DNA from: Bacillota bacterium
GTDB lineage: Bacteria; Bacillota; Clostridia; Lachnospirales; Lachnospiraceae
Length of the DNA stretch: 36,997 bases
Assembly: GCA_023411225.1 (NCBI GenBank)
Contig: JAEYPA010000085.1
Coordinates: 1-36,997 of the forward strand
Direction: 5' to 3'
In this document: one piece after another, positions 16,585 to 24,802 of the stretch
Numbering within the stretch: position 1 is the stretch's first letter
How the letters are laid out: the number at the start of each line of letters is the position of its first letter
Program-made: the position numbers and the translations under genes
Notes under the pieces: generated by a model
Told to the model about the DNA's origin: nothing
What the model saw: the letters and a program-made list of their open reading frames with translations, nothing else
Databases searched by the model: none

Positions 16585-18341
16585 GCTTTTGTCACCTCTT
16601 CCTTGGATAATTGGGAATAACAGATCTCCTGATATTCTTCACAGGTAGCTAGCAACTCTTTATGAGATCCCAATCCTACCAGTTTACCATCATCTAGTAC
16701 CAATATTTTATCAGCATCTTTGATAGAAGAGGCTCTTTGGGACACAATAAAGACAGTCCTTTTTTCTGACAAAGTCTTAATAGCATGACGAAGCTTTGCA
16801 TCTGTGGCAAAATCAAGAGCTGAACTGCTATCGTCCATAATGAGAATATCGGAATCGGAAACTAATGCTCTTGCAATTGTAAGTCTCTGTTTTTGTCCTC
16901 CAGAAAGATTGTTGCCACCCTGAGACAGTATGGCTTTTAAACCCTCCCTCTTCTCCATGACAAATTCATAGGCCTGAGCATTCTCTATGGCATTTATCAT
17001 CTCCTCTTCGGTAACACTCTCATTGCCCCAGCGTAGATTATCTTCAATCGTTCCCTGAAACAACAGTGCTTTTTGAGGTACAACAGCCACTTTATGATGA
17101 AGAGCTTCGTAGGTATACTCTTTTACATTTATGCCATCAATTAAGACTTCTCCTTCTTCTACATCATAAAAACGAGGAATCAGGTTTACCAAGGTAGATT
17201 TACCATCACCGGTTCCACCAATGATACCTATGGTTTCCCCTTCCTTTACCGTAAAATTGATTTCAGATAGGGAAGGAGCTCCGGCACCTTTGTAGGTAAA
17301 AGTAACATGTTTAAATTCCACCTTAGGAATTTCCTTATTCTCAAACTTAGACTTTTTTCGGCTTTCATTATCTTGATTAAGGGTTCCTTCCTCCATAGAG
17401 TTCTTTAATGCAAAAACATCGTTGATACGGCTAGCTGAAGCAGATGCCTTCGTGACAGTTACAATCAGATTAGCTAGGGCAAGTAAGGCAAGCAGAATCT
17501 GGGTCATATAATTTACTAGAGCGATAACCTGTCCCTGACTAATCGTACCTTCATTTACTTGGTAACCACCCTGCCAGATAATTGCTATAATCGCTACATT
17601 AACTACAATGTAGGTAAATGGATTCAAGAGACCGGAGATTCTTCCCGCACCAATCTGTGTCTGACATAGTCGGGTGCTTGTTTCTTCAAACTCCTCTACT
17701 TCATCCTGTTGCCTACAAAATGCCCTTATGACTCTGCTCCCTACCAGATTATTTCTGGTGACTAGAGAAACCTTGTCTAATATATTCTGAATTTTTTTAT
17801 AAATAGGCATTGTAATTAGCATGATTCCATAAATAATTAATGATAACACCGGTACCGCTATCACAAAGATAATTGCAATCCTTTTGTTTATAGTAAATGC
17901 CATTACAAGTGCCCCAATTACAATAAACGGAGATCTAGAGAACAGTCTCAGAAGTAGATTAACCCCAGTCTGAGTCTGATTGATATCACTAGTGATTCTA
18001 GTGATTAAAGATGAAGTCCCAATATCATCTAATTCTGTATAGGACAGCCCATTAATATGGGCATATAAATCATTTCTTAAGGCTGTTCCAAAGCCCATTC
18101 CTGCTTTCGCAGCATAGTACTGAGCAGTCAGGGAACAGGCAAGCCCTAAAAGGCCTAAAAACACCAGTACCCCGCCTAACCTCAGAATATAATCCAAATC
18201 CTTATTCTTAATTCCGACATCAATAATCTTAGCCATTACAATTGGCACTATCAATTCAAAACAGGCTTCTAAAAGTTTAAACAAAGGTCCAATAAAACTC
18301 TCCTTGCTATATCCTTTTAAATACCTTTTTAGTTTCCACAT
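16581..18341 (-). CDS. Heterodimeric ABC exporter, subunit with degenerate Walker B
   Basis: This 586-residue half-transporter has an N-terminal six-segment membrane domain and a C-terminal ATPase domain. Walker A is GGTGDGKST and the signature is canonical, LSGGQKQR. The catalytic glutamate after Walker B is aspartate (LIMDDSSSALD) and the switch histidine is glutamine (VSQRAS). It therefore supplies the normal signature motif but a non-catalytic nucleotide site, complementing the partner encoded immediately downstream with a 4-nt overlap. A strong AAAGGAGC ribosome site lies 5 nt before the ATG. It follows the EFR1 gene by 26 nt and seems to be in the same transcript as ilvBH. Confidence 0.93.
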   Translation of the reverse strand: MWKLKRYLKGYSKESFIGPLFKLLEACFELIVPIVMAKIIDVGIKNKDLDYILRLGGVLVFLGLLGLACSLTAQYYAAKAGMGFGTALRNDLYAHINGLSYTELDDIGTSSLITRITSDINQTQTGVNLLLRLFSRSPFIVIGALVMAFTINKRIAIIFVIAVPVLSLIIYGIMLITMPIYKKIQNILDKVSLVTRNNLVGSRVIRAFCRQQDEVEEFEETSTRLCQTQIGAGRISGLLNPFTYIVVNVAIIAIIWQGGYQVNEGTISQGQVIALVNYMTQILLALLALANLIVTVTKASASASRINDVFALKNSMEEGTLNQDNESRKKSKFENKEIPKVEFKHVTFTYKGAGAPSLSEINFTVKEGETIGIIGGTGDGKSTLVNLIPRFYDVEEGEVLIDGINVKEYTYEALHHKVAVVPQKALLFQGTIEDNLRWGNESVTEEEMINAIENAQAYEFVMEKREGLKAILSQGGNNLSGGQKQRLTIARALVSDSDILIMDDSSSALDFATDAKLRHAIKTLSEKRTVFIVSQRASSIKDADKILVLDDGKLVGLGSHKELLATCEEYQEICYSQLSKEEVTKA

Positions 18342-18367
18342 AACTAGCTCCTTTATCCATTTCCGGT

Positions 18368-19138
18368 CTATTTCTCATTTAATAGATCCGGATGAACATA
18401 GCGTCTCCGCTTTTTTGTCTTTCTGCCATATTGGATGGCATGTACAGGGCATCTATGAATACAGCCTAAACACTGAGTACACTCTTTCCCCCACTGTGGC
18501 AATCCATTTGTTAGAGAAATGGTCTCCACGGGACAGATTTTTTCACATAATCCACAACTGATACAGGCATCTGTAACATTAAAGGACTTGGTCTTACGAT
18601 TCTTTTTATAATAGTTGTGAAGCAACCCTGATAAAAGGTGAGGAGCTTTCCCTCTTGTAATCTGAAAAATCTCCTTAGATCTATTCTCAATGTTGGCCTT
18701 AATGCTTTCTAAGAATTGATCTCCAGCCTTTTGCTGCTGCTTTTGTTCTTCCTCATCTGCCACATCATATAAAAGTACATAGTTATCCGGAAAGGAGGCG
18801 GAATAACCACTGTTCAGCTCAATATTTTTCTTTCTAAGGAGCTTTCTTAACTGTGTCATAGTAGTACCTATACTAGCTCCACAGGTTAAAACCGCATAAA
18901 CAAAATGCGTCTCTTTCTTATTTATCTGTATCTTTTTAAGAAAATCCTCCACAACTGTTGGAATCCCCCAATAATATACAGGAAATATAAAACCTATTCT
19001 TTCCTTCGGCCCTATAGTATATTCATACCTCTGTTGTTTCATAGCCTGGCTGATGTTCACCATTTCTTCCTTGGTAACCTCAGCCATTACTCTAGCAGTA
19101 TGATAAGAATTACCAGTTCCTGTAAAATAAAAAATCAT
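18368..19138 (-). CDS. EFR1-type flavodoxin/4Fe-4S ferredoxin fusion protein
   Basis: The 256-residue protein begins with a flavodoxin-like fold (FYFTGTGNSYHTARVMAE, the phosphate-binding loop for FMN; then FPVYYWGIPTVVEDF). It ends with two complete 4Fe-4S motifs, CISCGLCEKICP and CTQCLGCIHRCP, as in bacterial 2[4Fe-4S] ferredoxins. This combination is the EFR1 family, common in gut and soil anaerobes and thought to carry low-potential electrons; specific partners are mostly unknown. A GGGGGAAG site lies just before the ATG, and the gene begins 9 nt after the ilvH stop, so co-transcription with ilvBH is likely. A basic tail (KTKKRRRY) follows the second cluster. Confidence 0.92.
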   Translation of the reverse strand: MIFYFTGTGNSYHTARVMAEVTKEEMVNISQAMKQQRYEYTIGPKERIGFIFPVYYWGIPTVVEDFLKKIQINKKETHFVYAVLTCGASIGTTMTQLRKLLRKKNIELNSGYSASFPDNYVLLYDVADEEEQKQQQKAGDQFLESIKANIENRSKEIFQITRGKAPHLLSGLLHNYYKKNRKTKSFNVTDACISCGLCEKICPVETISLTNGLPQWGKECTQCLGCIHRCPVHAIQYGRKTKKRRRYVHPDLLNEK

Positions 19139-19147
19139 ATCTTCCCC

Positions 19148-19648
19148 CTAGCGTTCTGACATACAGATAGCTTCGATAGCTACACTACCTCCACGGACAA
19201 CCTCTATACGGTTTACAAAGGTTTCTTCCAAAAGTGCAATTAATTGGTTATTTTTGTCCTCTGTCTGGAGACATTCCATTAAGAGACTATCCTTATTATA
19301 ATCCACGATTTTTACATTGAACACTTGTGCAATACGAAACGCCTCTGCCTTATCTGCCTTGGTACAGTTGGTCACCTTTACAAATAGGATTTCCTTCATG
19401 TGTGTCGCCATATTGGTAAAATCCACAACCTTAATGACCTCTACGCAACGATTTAGCTGTTTTTTAATCTGTTCAAAAGTCATGTCATCACTGGTTAAGC
19501 TGATGGTCATTCTGGAAATAGTCTTATCTTCAGTCTCACCAACGGTAAGACTGTTTACATTATAGGATTTACTTGAGAACAGACCACTTATTCTAGCTAA
19601 AACACCGATTTCATTTTCTACGTATAATGATATCCATCTTTTCTTCAT
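19148..19648 (-). CDS. ilvH: Acetolactate synthase small (regulatory) subunit
   Basis: This 166-residue protein has an N-terminal ACT domain (WISLYVENEIGVLARISGLFSSKSYNVNSLTVGETED), where valine binds in characterised family members, and the C-terminal domain of the IlvH/IlvN family (KEILFVKVTN ... FVNRIEVVRGGSVAIEAI). It activates the catalytic subunit and gives valine feedback inhibition. It starts 11 nt after the ilvB stop and the length is typical. No ilvC or other branched-chain gene follows; instead the apparent operon continues into EFR1 and ABC genes. Confidence 0.95.
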   Translation of the reverse strand: MKKRWISLYVENEIGVLARISGLFSSKSYNVNSLTVGETEDKTISRMTISLTSDDMTFEQIKKQLNRCVEVIKVVDFTNMATHMKEILFVKVTNCTKADKAEAFRIAQVFNVKIVDYNKDSLLMECLQTEDKNNQLIALLEETFVNRIEVVRGGSVAIEAICMSER

Positions 19649-19659
19649 GTCTGCCCCTC

Positions 19660-21384
19660 CTAATATTCCATAACCATTTCAGTTAAAGTTTTTCCAGCTG
19701 GTACAATTGGAAGCACGTTGGCTTCTCTTTCAATAATAAATTCAATTACAGTTGGGCCTTCCTTGTTAGCCTTCGCCATAAGAAATGCTTCCTCTAGTTG
19801 GCTTTCCTCTGTAACTCGAATACTTTTGGCATCATAGCTTTCCGCCAGTTTAATAAAATCCGGTGTATATTTTGGACAGTACTTCTCAGGATTCTTACAA
19901 TCCCTATAACAGCGTTTTCTAAACCGCAGACAAGTGCTGGAGTATCGATGGTTAAAGAACATCTCCTGCCACTGTCTCACATTACCTAGATAGCCATTAT
20001 TAAAGATACAGAAAATGATAGGAAGCTCATTTACCACTGCAGTAGCCATCTCTTGAATGTTCATCTGAGCTCCTCCATCTCCGCTAATACAGATGACATC
20101 TTTGTCAGGGTTACCGAACTGGGCTCCAATGGCTGCTGGTAGACCGTATCCCATAGTTCCCAAGCCGCCAGAGGTCAGAAGCTGCTTCTTGGCATTAAGT
20201 TCTAAGTACTGGGTGGTCCAAAGTTGATTCTGACCAACATCTGTTACCACAATTAATTCTTGGAACATTTCATTTATTTTACGAATTATTTTCTCTGGAG
20301 TTAACCCTTCATATGCCTTCATGGTGATAGGATAATCCTTCTTCCAGGCCATCACTTTTTCAATCCATTCTTTCGTCTTAACCGGTTTACACATCTCTAG
20401 CATCTTGGTAATGGCAATCTTAGCATCTGATACAATTGGAATATCAACCTCAATATTTCTAGAGATAGAGGCAGAATCTATATCAATATGAACTATCGTA
20501 GCATTTTTTGCGAACTCACTGATTTTCCCTGTAATACGATCATTAAATCTGGTACCAATGGAAAACAAGACATCACACTCACTAATGGCATGATTAGCAG
20601 CATAGCTTCCATGTAAACCAATATTTCCAATATACAAAGGATGGTTGGTGTCTATAGCACCTTTTCCCATAATTGTAGTAATAACAGGAACCCCAGTTAG
20701 CTCTGTTAGTTTGGTCATTTCTTCCTGAGCTTTTGATATATTTACGCCTCCACCAATTAAGAATACAGGTTTCTTTGCTGTCTGAAGTACAGAAACAGCT
20801 TTCTTTAATTGTCCTACATGAACCCCGCTATTTGGCTTATACCCTCTTATGCTCACATCCTTTGGATATTCATCAGATCCATAGGCTTGTTGCACATCCT
20901 TTGGTATATCTACAAGAACTGGCCCTGGTTTGCCGGTTCTAGCTATATAAAAGGCTTCCTTAATAATACGTCCCAAATCATTACGGTCACGTACCGTAAT
21001 GGCATATTTACAGATATTACGAGTAACTCCTACAATATCCACCTCCTGGAATGCATCATTTCCAATCAGACTGTTTGGAACCTGACCAGTAAAGCAAACA
21101 AGGGGAACACTGTCATAATTAGCCGTTGCAATTCCTGTCACTAAATTAGTAGCTCCCGGCCCACTGGTAACCAAACAAACGCCCACTTTCCCAGTGGATC
21201 TGGCATAACCATCTGCAGCATGTATGAGGCCTTGCTCATGACGTGGAAGGACCACTTCAATCTCCTCTTGTCCATAGAGGGCATCAAATAAATCTATTGC
21301 CGTTCCCCCTGGATAACCAAATAGGATGTCTACATTCTCTTCTTTTAAAGCTTTTACAAAAAGTTCTGCTCCCTTTACTTCCAT
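19660..21384 (-). CDS. ilvB: Acetolactate synthase large (catalytic) subunit
   Basis: This thiamine-diphosphate enzyme condenses two pyruvates to acetolactate (valine and leucine route) or pyruvate and 2-oxobutyrate (isoleucine route). The 574-residue protein shows the N-terminal catalytic glutamate region (FGYPGGTAIDLFDAL, PRHEQGLIHAADGYAR), a central FAD-type domain, and the C-terminal TPP motif (GDGGAQMNIQEMATAV, FNNGYLGNVRQWQEM). An upstream in-frame ATG at 21417 lies inside the T-box terminator, so the start at 21384 with GGAGG 8 nt upstream was chosen. Residues 485-503 form a cysteine-rich insertion (C485, C492, C496, C503; pattern C-x6-C-x3-C-x6-C) where enteric enzymes have a short loop. 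Expression is controlled by the T-box leader. Confidence 0.95.
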   Translation of the reverse strand: MEVKGAELFVKALKEENVDILFGYPGGTAIDLFDALYGQEEIEVVLPRHEQGLIHAADGYARSTGKVGVCLVTSGPGATNLVTGIATANYDSVPLVCFTGQVPNSLIGNDAFQEVDIVGVTRNICKYAITVRDRNDLGRIIKEAFYIARTGKPGPVLVDIPKDVQQAYGSDEYPKDVSIRGYKPNSGVHVGQLKKAVSVLQTAKKPVFLIGGGVNISKAQEEMTKLTELTGVPVITTIMGKGAIDTNHPLYIGNIGLHGSYAANHAISECDVLFSIGTRFNDRITGKISEFAKNATIVHIDIDSASISRNIEVDIPIVSDAKIAITKMLEMCKPVKTKEWIEKVMAWKKDYPITMKAYEGLTPEKIIRKINEMFQELIVVTDVGQNQLWTTQYLELNAKKQLLTSGGLGTMGYGLPAAIGAQFGNPDKDVICISGDGGAQMNIQEMATAVVNELPIIFCIFNNGYLGNVRQWQEMFFNHRYSSTCLRFRKRCYRDCKNPEKYCPKYTPDFIKLAESYDAKSIRVTEESQLEEAFLMAKANKEGPTVIEFIIEREANVLPIVPAGKTLTEMVMEY

Positions 21385-21414
21385 TCTCTTTACCTCCACG
21401 CCTTTTATAGTAAT

Positions 21415-21448
21415 CAAAAAAACCCTAAGCTATATAATTAGCTTAGGG
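21415..21448 (-). terminator. T-box leader intrinsic terminator of ilvB
   Basis: Stem CCCTAAGC ... GCTTAGGG (21423-21448) followed on the minus strand by about seven T. Its 5' arm would be sequestered when the T-box antiterminator forms with uncharged tRNA. Confidence 0.88.
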
Positions 21449-21700
21449 CGAATATTGCATCCGTGGTACCACCTAAATTCAGAATTGCTTCTGCTCTTAC
21501 CCAGTACAGATTATCTCTATACTGTATTCCTGATAACGGTGGAACTTTCCGTTGAAATCTACTAAAGATTGCTCTCGTTTTGTTCACTGCTCAAGGGCTA
21601 CTTCCACACTTCCTTAGTAAAGACTTGCACCTACCGTCTTCTCTCTGCCTACCTGGTAAGTATGTACTCCTCCCTGTCATAGCATTTAGTTATAAAATTA
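21449..21700 (-). promoter_or_regulatory. T-box riboswitch, specifier best read as Val (GUA)
   Basis: The minus-strand leader has the conserved T-box sequence AGGTGGTACCACGG (21461-21474), ahead of the terminator. Stem I can be built by eye: AGGG pairs with CCCU below the specifier loop and CAUACUU with AAGUGUG above it; the 5' side of the loop has AGUA and the 3' side reads GAA-GUA-G. This puts the specifier triplet at 21599-21601 as GUA, a valine codon. AGAGAG and GGUGCAA elements of the distal stem I follow as expected. The bulge UGGU fits a tRNA whose discriminator base is A. Uncharged tRNA-Val would favour readthrough into ilvBH. Confidence 0.85.
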
Positions 21701-21734
21701 AGTTGATATCTAATCAATTATGATTATTGTCATT

Positions 21735-21763
21735 ATATTACCATTATCTAACTTTTATGTCAA
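21735..21763 (-). promoter_or_regulatory. Promoter of the T-box/ilvBH transcript
   Basis: On the minus strand a perfect TTGACA (21758-21763) and TAATAT (21735-21740) are spaced by 17 nt. The start of transcription would fall near 21728, giving a leader of about 340 nt. Confidence 0.8.
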
Positions 21764-21821
21764 CCTAAGAAATAGGAAGCCGTTTCCCCTAAAAAATCAT
21801 TCATAAAATTCATAAATTATA

Positions 21822-21850
21822 TTGACAATTCAAACAATTCATAGTAAGCT
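21822..21850 (+). promoter_or_regulatory. Promoter of tRNA-Trp
   Basis: A perfect TTGACA (21822-21827) is followed 17 nt later by TAAGCT (21845-21850), a weak -10 box. It lies about 34 nt before the tRNA and diverges from the ilvBH promoter. Confidence 0.5.
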
Positions 21851-21883
21851 ATTTAAGCAACGTCAAACAACATAAAATAACAT

Positions 21884-21954
21884 AGGGGTGTAGTTCATCG
21901 GTAGAATAAGAGTCTCCAAAACTCCAGAGGGGGGTTCGATTCCCTCCACCCCTG
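21884..21954 (+). tRNA. tRNA-Trp (anticodon CCA)
   Basis: A complete cloverleaf of 71 nt can be drawn: 7-bp acceptor stem AGGGGTG/CACCCCT, D arm with GGT loop, anticodon loop CTCCAAA with anticodon CCA at 21916-21918, a 4-nt variable loop, T arm with TTCGATT, and discriminator G. The 3' CCA is not encoded. The outer pair of the anticodon stem is an A-C mismatch (21909 with 21925) and the outer D-stem pair is G-U; the rest pairs normally. It stands alone with its own terminator. Confidence 0.93.
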
Positions 21955-21960
21955 CTAAAA

Positions 21961-21991
21961 AACCTGGTTATCATAGATAACCAGGTTTTTA
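21961..21991 (+). terminator. Intrinsic terminator of tRNA-Trp
   Basis: Stem AACCTGGTTAT/ATAACCAGGTT with a 4-nt loop followed by a T run, starting 6 nt after the tRNA. On the minus strand it is also followed by a short T run, so it might act in both directions. Confidence 0.85.
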
Positions 21992-22054
21992 TTATGTAAC
22001 AAATTAAATCTTTATACTAAGGTCGCTAGTGCGGCTCATTGTTCTTTATAATCC

Positions 22055-23077
22055 CTACATATCTGAAAATGGTTCCCGTACAATTACAGACCATTCTTTT
22101 CCACTATAAGTACTATATCCTCTGGAACGAGCAAACCCTGTAGCACTAAGAATATTACCTTTTTGGTCTTCTTCCAGCAAATACCCATATTCTTTATTAA
22201 TGTTGAGCTGTTTAGCTGCCTCTGTATCTGATAGATCCTTTTCTAGAATCTCATCACGATTCTTAGAAGCAATGACCTTTCCTTCCTTATTAATTACATA
22301 TATTTCACCTTTGTCGCTGACTTTCGCATGATCAACTATGTCATAAATATAATTCCAGTCATATCTAGTAGAAAGAATACCTACCATTTCACCACTAGAA
22401 CTCAACACAGGGCTACTATATGCCATCGAGTATTCACCGCAGGTCCTTGAGTAATACATGTCTGAAGCTGATACCTGCTTTGTTTCTTTTACAGGATAAT
22501 ACCATCTTCTATCAGAAACATCTTCCCCGATATCTTCCCTTCTAACAGCAGCAGCCACAACCTTGCCATTGATATCTGCAAGTAATATATCCTGATAAAC
22601 CACATTAAGATCTACAATATGCTTAAGTAGGTTATTTACAACACCTTGATTCTCCTCAGTAGGATTCATGAGAAACTCCACAACTGAATCAAAGGTAGCC
22701 CAAATCTGAGTATCACAGTTACGTTCAAATAATTGGCGGTCAATCTTATCCATAACATCATAGGCAATATCAGCCGTTCTTACACCAACAACATCATGTA
22801 TTTTTTTATTCATTTCCCCTATCGTAACCAGACTGGTATGGTTGGCATTCTCACTTTGTTCTGCCAGAGACTGCATGTGCTTTGATATCACTTGAAATCC
22901 CTTTCCGGCTTCTCCTGCCCTTGCAGCCTCAATAGAAGAATTGAAAGAAAGCATCTTTGTCTGCTTTGTTATCCCATTTAGATTATCTACAATTCCTAGC
23001 ATTTTGTTATAGGATGTAATTAAGTCCTTTAATAAAACTGATAAATCTGATAATTCACCTAATCTTAATTTCTCCAT
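22055..23077 (-). CDS. Soluble protein with MCP signalling tip followed by a Cache-type sensor
   Basis: The 340-residue protein begins with a short methyl-accepting chemotaxis-like coiled coil (about 1-95) that includes the hairpin tip KQTKMLSFNSSIEAARAGEAGKGFQVISKHMQSLAEQS. From about 120 to 335 it resembles a dCache/PDC sensor (DINGKVVAAAVRREDIGEDVSDRRWYYPVKETKQ, SPVLSSSGEMVGILSTRYDW, EIYVINKEGKVIASKN). No membrane segment or signal peptide is seen, so the sensor should face the cytoplasm. In ordinary receptors the Cache domain is outside the cell and precedes the signalling part. It has a GAGGAG ribosome site. It may be a cytoplasmic sensor feeding CheW/CheA, but other uses of the fold are possible. 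Confidence 0.8.
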   Translation of the reverse strand: MEKLRLGELSDLSVLLKDLITSYNKMLGIVDNLNGITKQTKMLSFNSSIEAARAGEAGKGFQVISKHMQSLAEQSENANHTSLVTIGEMNKKIHDVVGVRTADIAYDVMDKIDRQLFERNCDTQIWATFDSVVEFLMNPTEENQGVVNNLLKHIVDLNVVYQDILLADINGKVVAAAVRREDIGEDVSDRRWYYPVKETKQVSASDMYYSRTCGEYSMAYSSPVLSSSGEMVGILSTRYDWNYIYDIVDHAKVSDKGEIYVINKEGKVIASKNRDEILEKDLSDTEAAKQLNINKEYGYLLEEDQKGNILSATGFARSRGYSTYSGKEWSVIVREPFSDM

Positions 23078-23198
23078 ATTACAATCTCCTCACTTCAAAT
23101 GTGCTTTCTATCCACAAATAAACTTATTATAAAATTAATATCGTATTATTTTTGTTAAACCTTAGAGATAATAAGGTGTTTTGTGATTTTTATTTAAG

Positions 23199-24554
23199 TT
23201 ACAACAATGTTAGTAAATCTTTTATATTCTTAACTCCAATTAACTTGATTGGAACTTTTTCCATATTCACAATATTCACCTCAGGGAGAACACATATCTG
23301 AAAGCCCATTTTCACTGCCTCCTGAACACGTTGCTCCGCTTGGTTAACGCCACGAATCTCACCGGTAAGACCAACCTCTCCAAAGAATATCATACGTGGA
23401 TCAAGGGCACGATTCTTATAACTGGAGAGAAGTGCGACTACAATCGACAAATCTAAAGCAGGTTCACGAATCATCATTCCCCCTGCCACATTTACATAGG
23501 CGTCACATCCAGATAACTGGATACCAAGGCGTTTCTCAATTACAGCCAATAACAGGTTCACACGGTTATAATCAGTTCCAGCAGAGGTTCTCCTTGGCAT
23601 ATTGTAATAAGTCTGAGTTACCAAAGCCTGAATTTCTACTAGTATCGGCCTGGTACCTTCAATAGAGCAAGTTACCACAGAACCGCTAGCCCCTTCCGGC
23701 TTTCCATTTAACATATATTCTGATGGATTACTTACCTCTCTGAGACCTTCAGAACGCATCTCAAAAACTCCCACCTCATTGGTGGAACCAAATCTGTTCT
23801 TCACAGCTCGCAACAATCGATAGGAAGCCTGATTATCACCTTCAAAATAAAGAACAGTATCCACCATATGCTCTAATACCCTAGGACCAGCAACAGTTCC
23901 CTCTTTTGTCACATGACCTACAATAAAAATAGAGACTCCCAACCCTTTTGCCAAACGCATAAGGACAGAGGTGGCTTCTCTCACCTGGCTGACACTGCCT
24001 GGAGCAGAACCAACCTCCTCGCTAAACATAGTTTGAATGGAGTCAATTATGACTATCTCCGGTTTTTCTTTTTTTATAGTTTCTTCTATCAACGCCAAAT
24101 TGGTTTCACTAAGAAGCAAAAGATCTCCATGATAGTTGGTCAAACGCTCCGCCCGCATCTTAATTTGACGTAACGATTCCTCCCCTGATATATATAATAC
24201 ATTATGATTTCCTCCCACTAAATGCTGACACATCTGAAGAAGTAAGGTAGATTTACCAATGCCAGGATCACCGCCTACCAAGATAAGGGAACCGATCACA
24301 ACACCCCCACCTAGCACACGGTCTAATTCCTTTATTCCTGTGGCGATTCGATTGTTGTCTTCCCCACTAATTTCTTCCAATCTTCTTGGCTTTACACTTC
24401 CCGTAAGCACTGCCTTAGCCTGAGACATGGATTTTGGAGCAATCTTTTCCTCTACAAAAGAATCCCATGCTTTACAACCAGGGCATTGCCCCATCCATTT
24501 GGAGGACTCAAAGCCACATTCCTTACAGAAAAATACTGTCTTTGCTTTTGCCAT
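23199..24554 (-). CDS. radA: DNA repair protein RadA
   Basis: RadA is a RecA-like ATPase/helicase that helps branch migration during recombinational repair. The 451-residue protein has the N-terminal zinc finger (CKECGFESSKWMGQCPGC), Walker A GGDPGIGKST (about residues 93-102), a Walker B region ending VIIDSIQT, the RadA-specific KNRFGSTNEVGVFEM motif (around 255) and the C-terminal Lon-protease-like domain. The length is normal. The ATG at 24554 has no obvious ribosome-binding site, unlike its neighbours. radA is often found near clpC in Firmicutes, as here. It is followed by the MCP/Cache gene about 120 nt downstream. Confidence 0.96.
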   Translation of the reverse strand: MAKAKTVFFCKECGFESSKWMGQCPGCKAWDSFVEEKIAPKSMSQAKAVLTGSVKPRRLEEISGEDNNRIATGIKELDRVLGGGVVIGSLILVGGDPGIGKSTLLLQMCQHLVGGNHNVLYISGEESLRQIKMRAERLTNYHGDLLLLSETNLALIEETIKKEKPEIVIIDSIQTMFSEEVGSAPGSVSQVREATSVLMRLAKGLGVSIFIVGHVTKEGTVAGPRVLEHMVDTVLYFEGDNQASYRLLRAVKNRFGSTNEVGVFEMRSEGLREVSNPSEYMLNGKPEGASGSVVTCSIEGTRPILVEIQALVTQTYYNMPRRTSAGTDYNRVNLLLAVIEKRLGIQLSGCDAYVNVAGGMMIREPALDLSIVVALLSSYKNRALDPRMIFFGEVGLTGEIRGVNQAEQRVQEAVKMGFQICVLPEVNIVNMEKVPIKLIGVKNIKDLLTLL

Positions 24555-24710
24555 ATATTATTTTTATAGGAGACTGTCTTACCTGTTTGAAAGTGTTATA
24601 ACATATACTTTTTACTTTCTTTACATAAAAGCTGTCTACTACGTTCTCCTTTCTTACTTACTGGGCAAAATCCCCTAACCATTTACTCTGATTGAGCATA
24701 TTATGTATGA

Positions 24711-24739
24711 CTTAAACCTTACGAAATAACTCTTGTCAA
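24711..24739 (-). promoter_or_regulatory. Probable radA promoter
   Basis: On the minus strand TTGACA (24734-24739) and TTTAAG (24711-24716) are separated by 17 nt, giving a leader of about 150 nt before radA. It lies downstream of the terminator of the previous gene. The rest of the 24555-24803 gap shows an AAAGGAG near 24650 with no reading frame after it. Confidence 0.5.
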
Positions 24740-24802
24740 AAACACGCTCGATGCAGCTAGACTCATTCTATAGGAAAAGGATTAAAGCCTCGTTGTTAGT
24801 AT

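Noticed and set aside
21385..21417. Upstream ATG of ilvB
   Set aside because: It lies in the T run of the T-box terminator; the inner ATG has GGAGG and begins the normal IlvB N-terminus.
24555..24802. AAAGGAG near 24650 on the minus strand as the start of a small gene before radA
   Set aside because: The next ATG is followed directly by a stop codon and no other start opens a frame.
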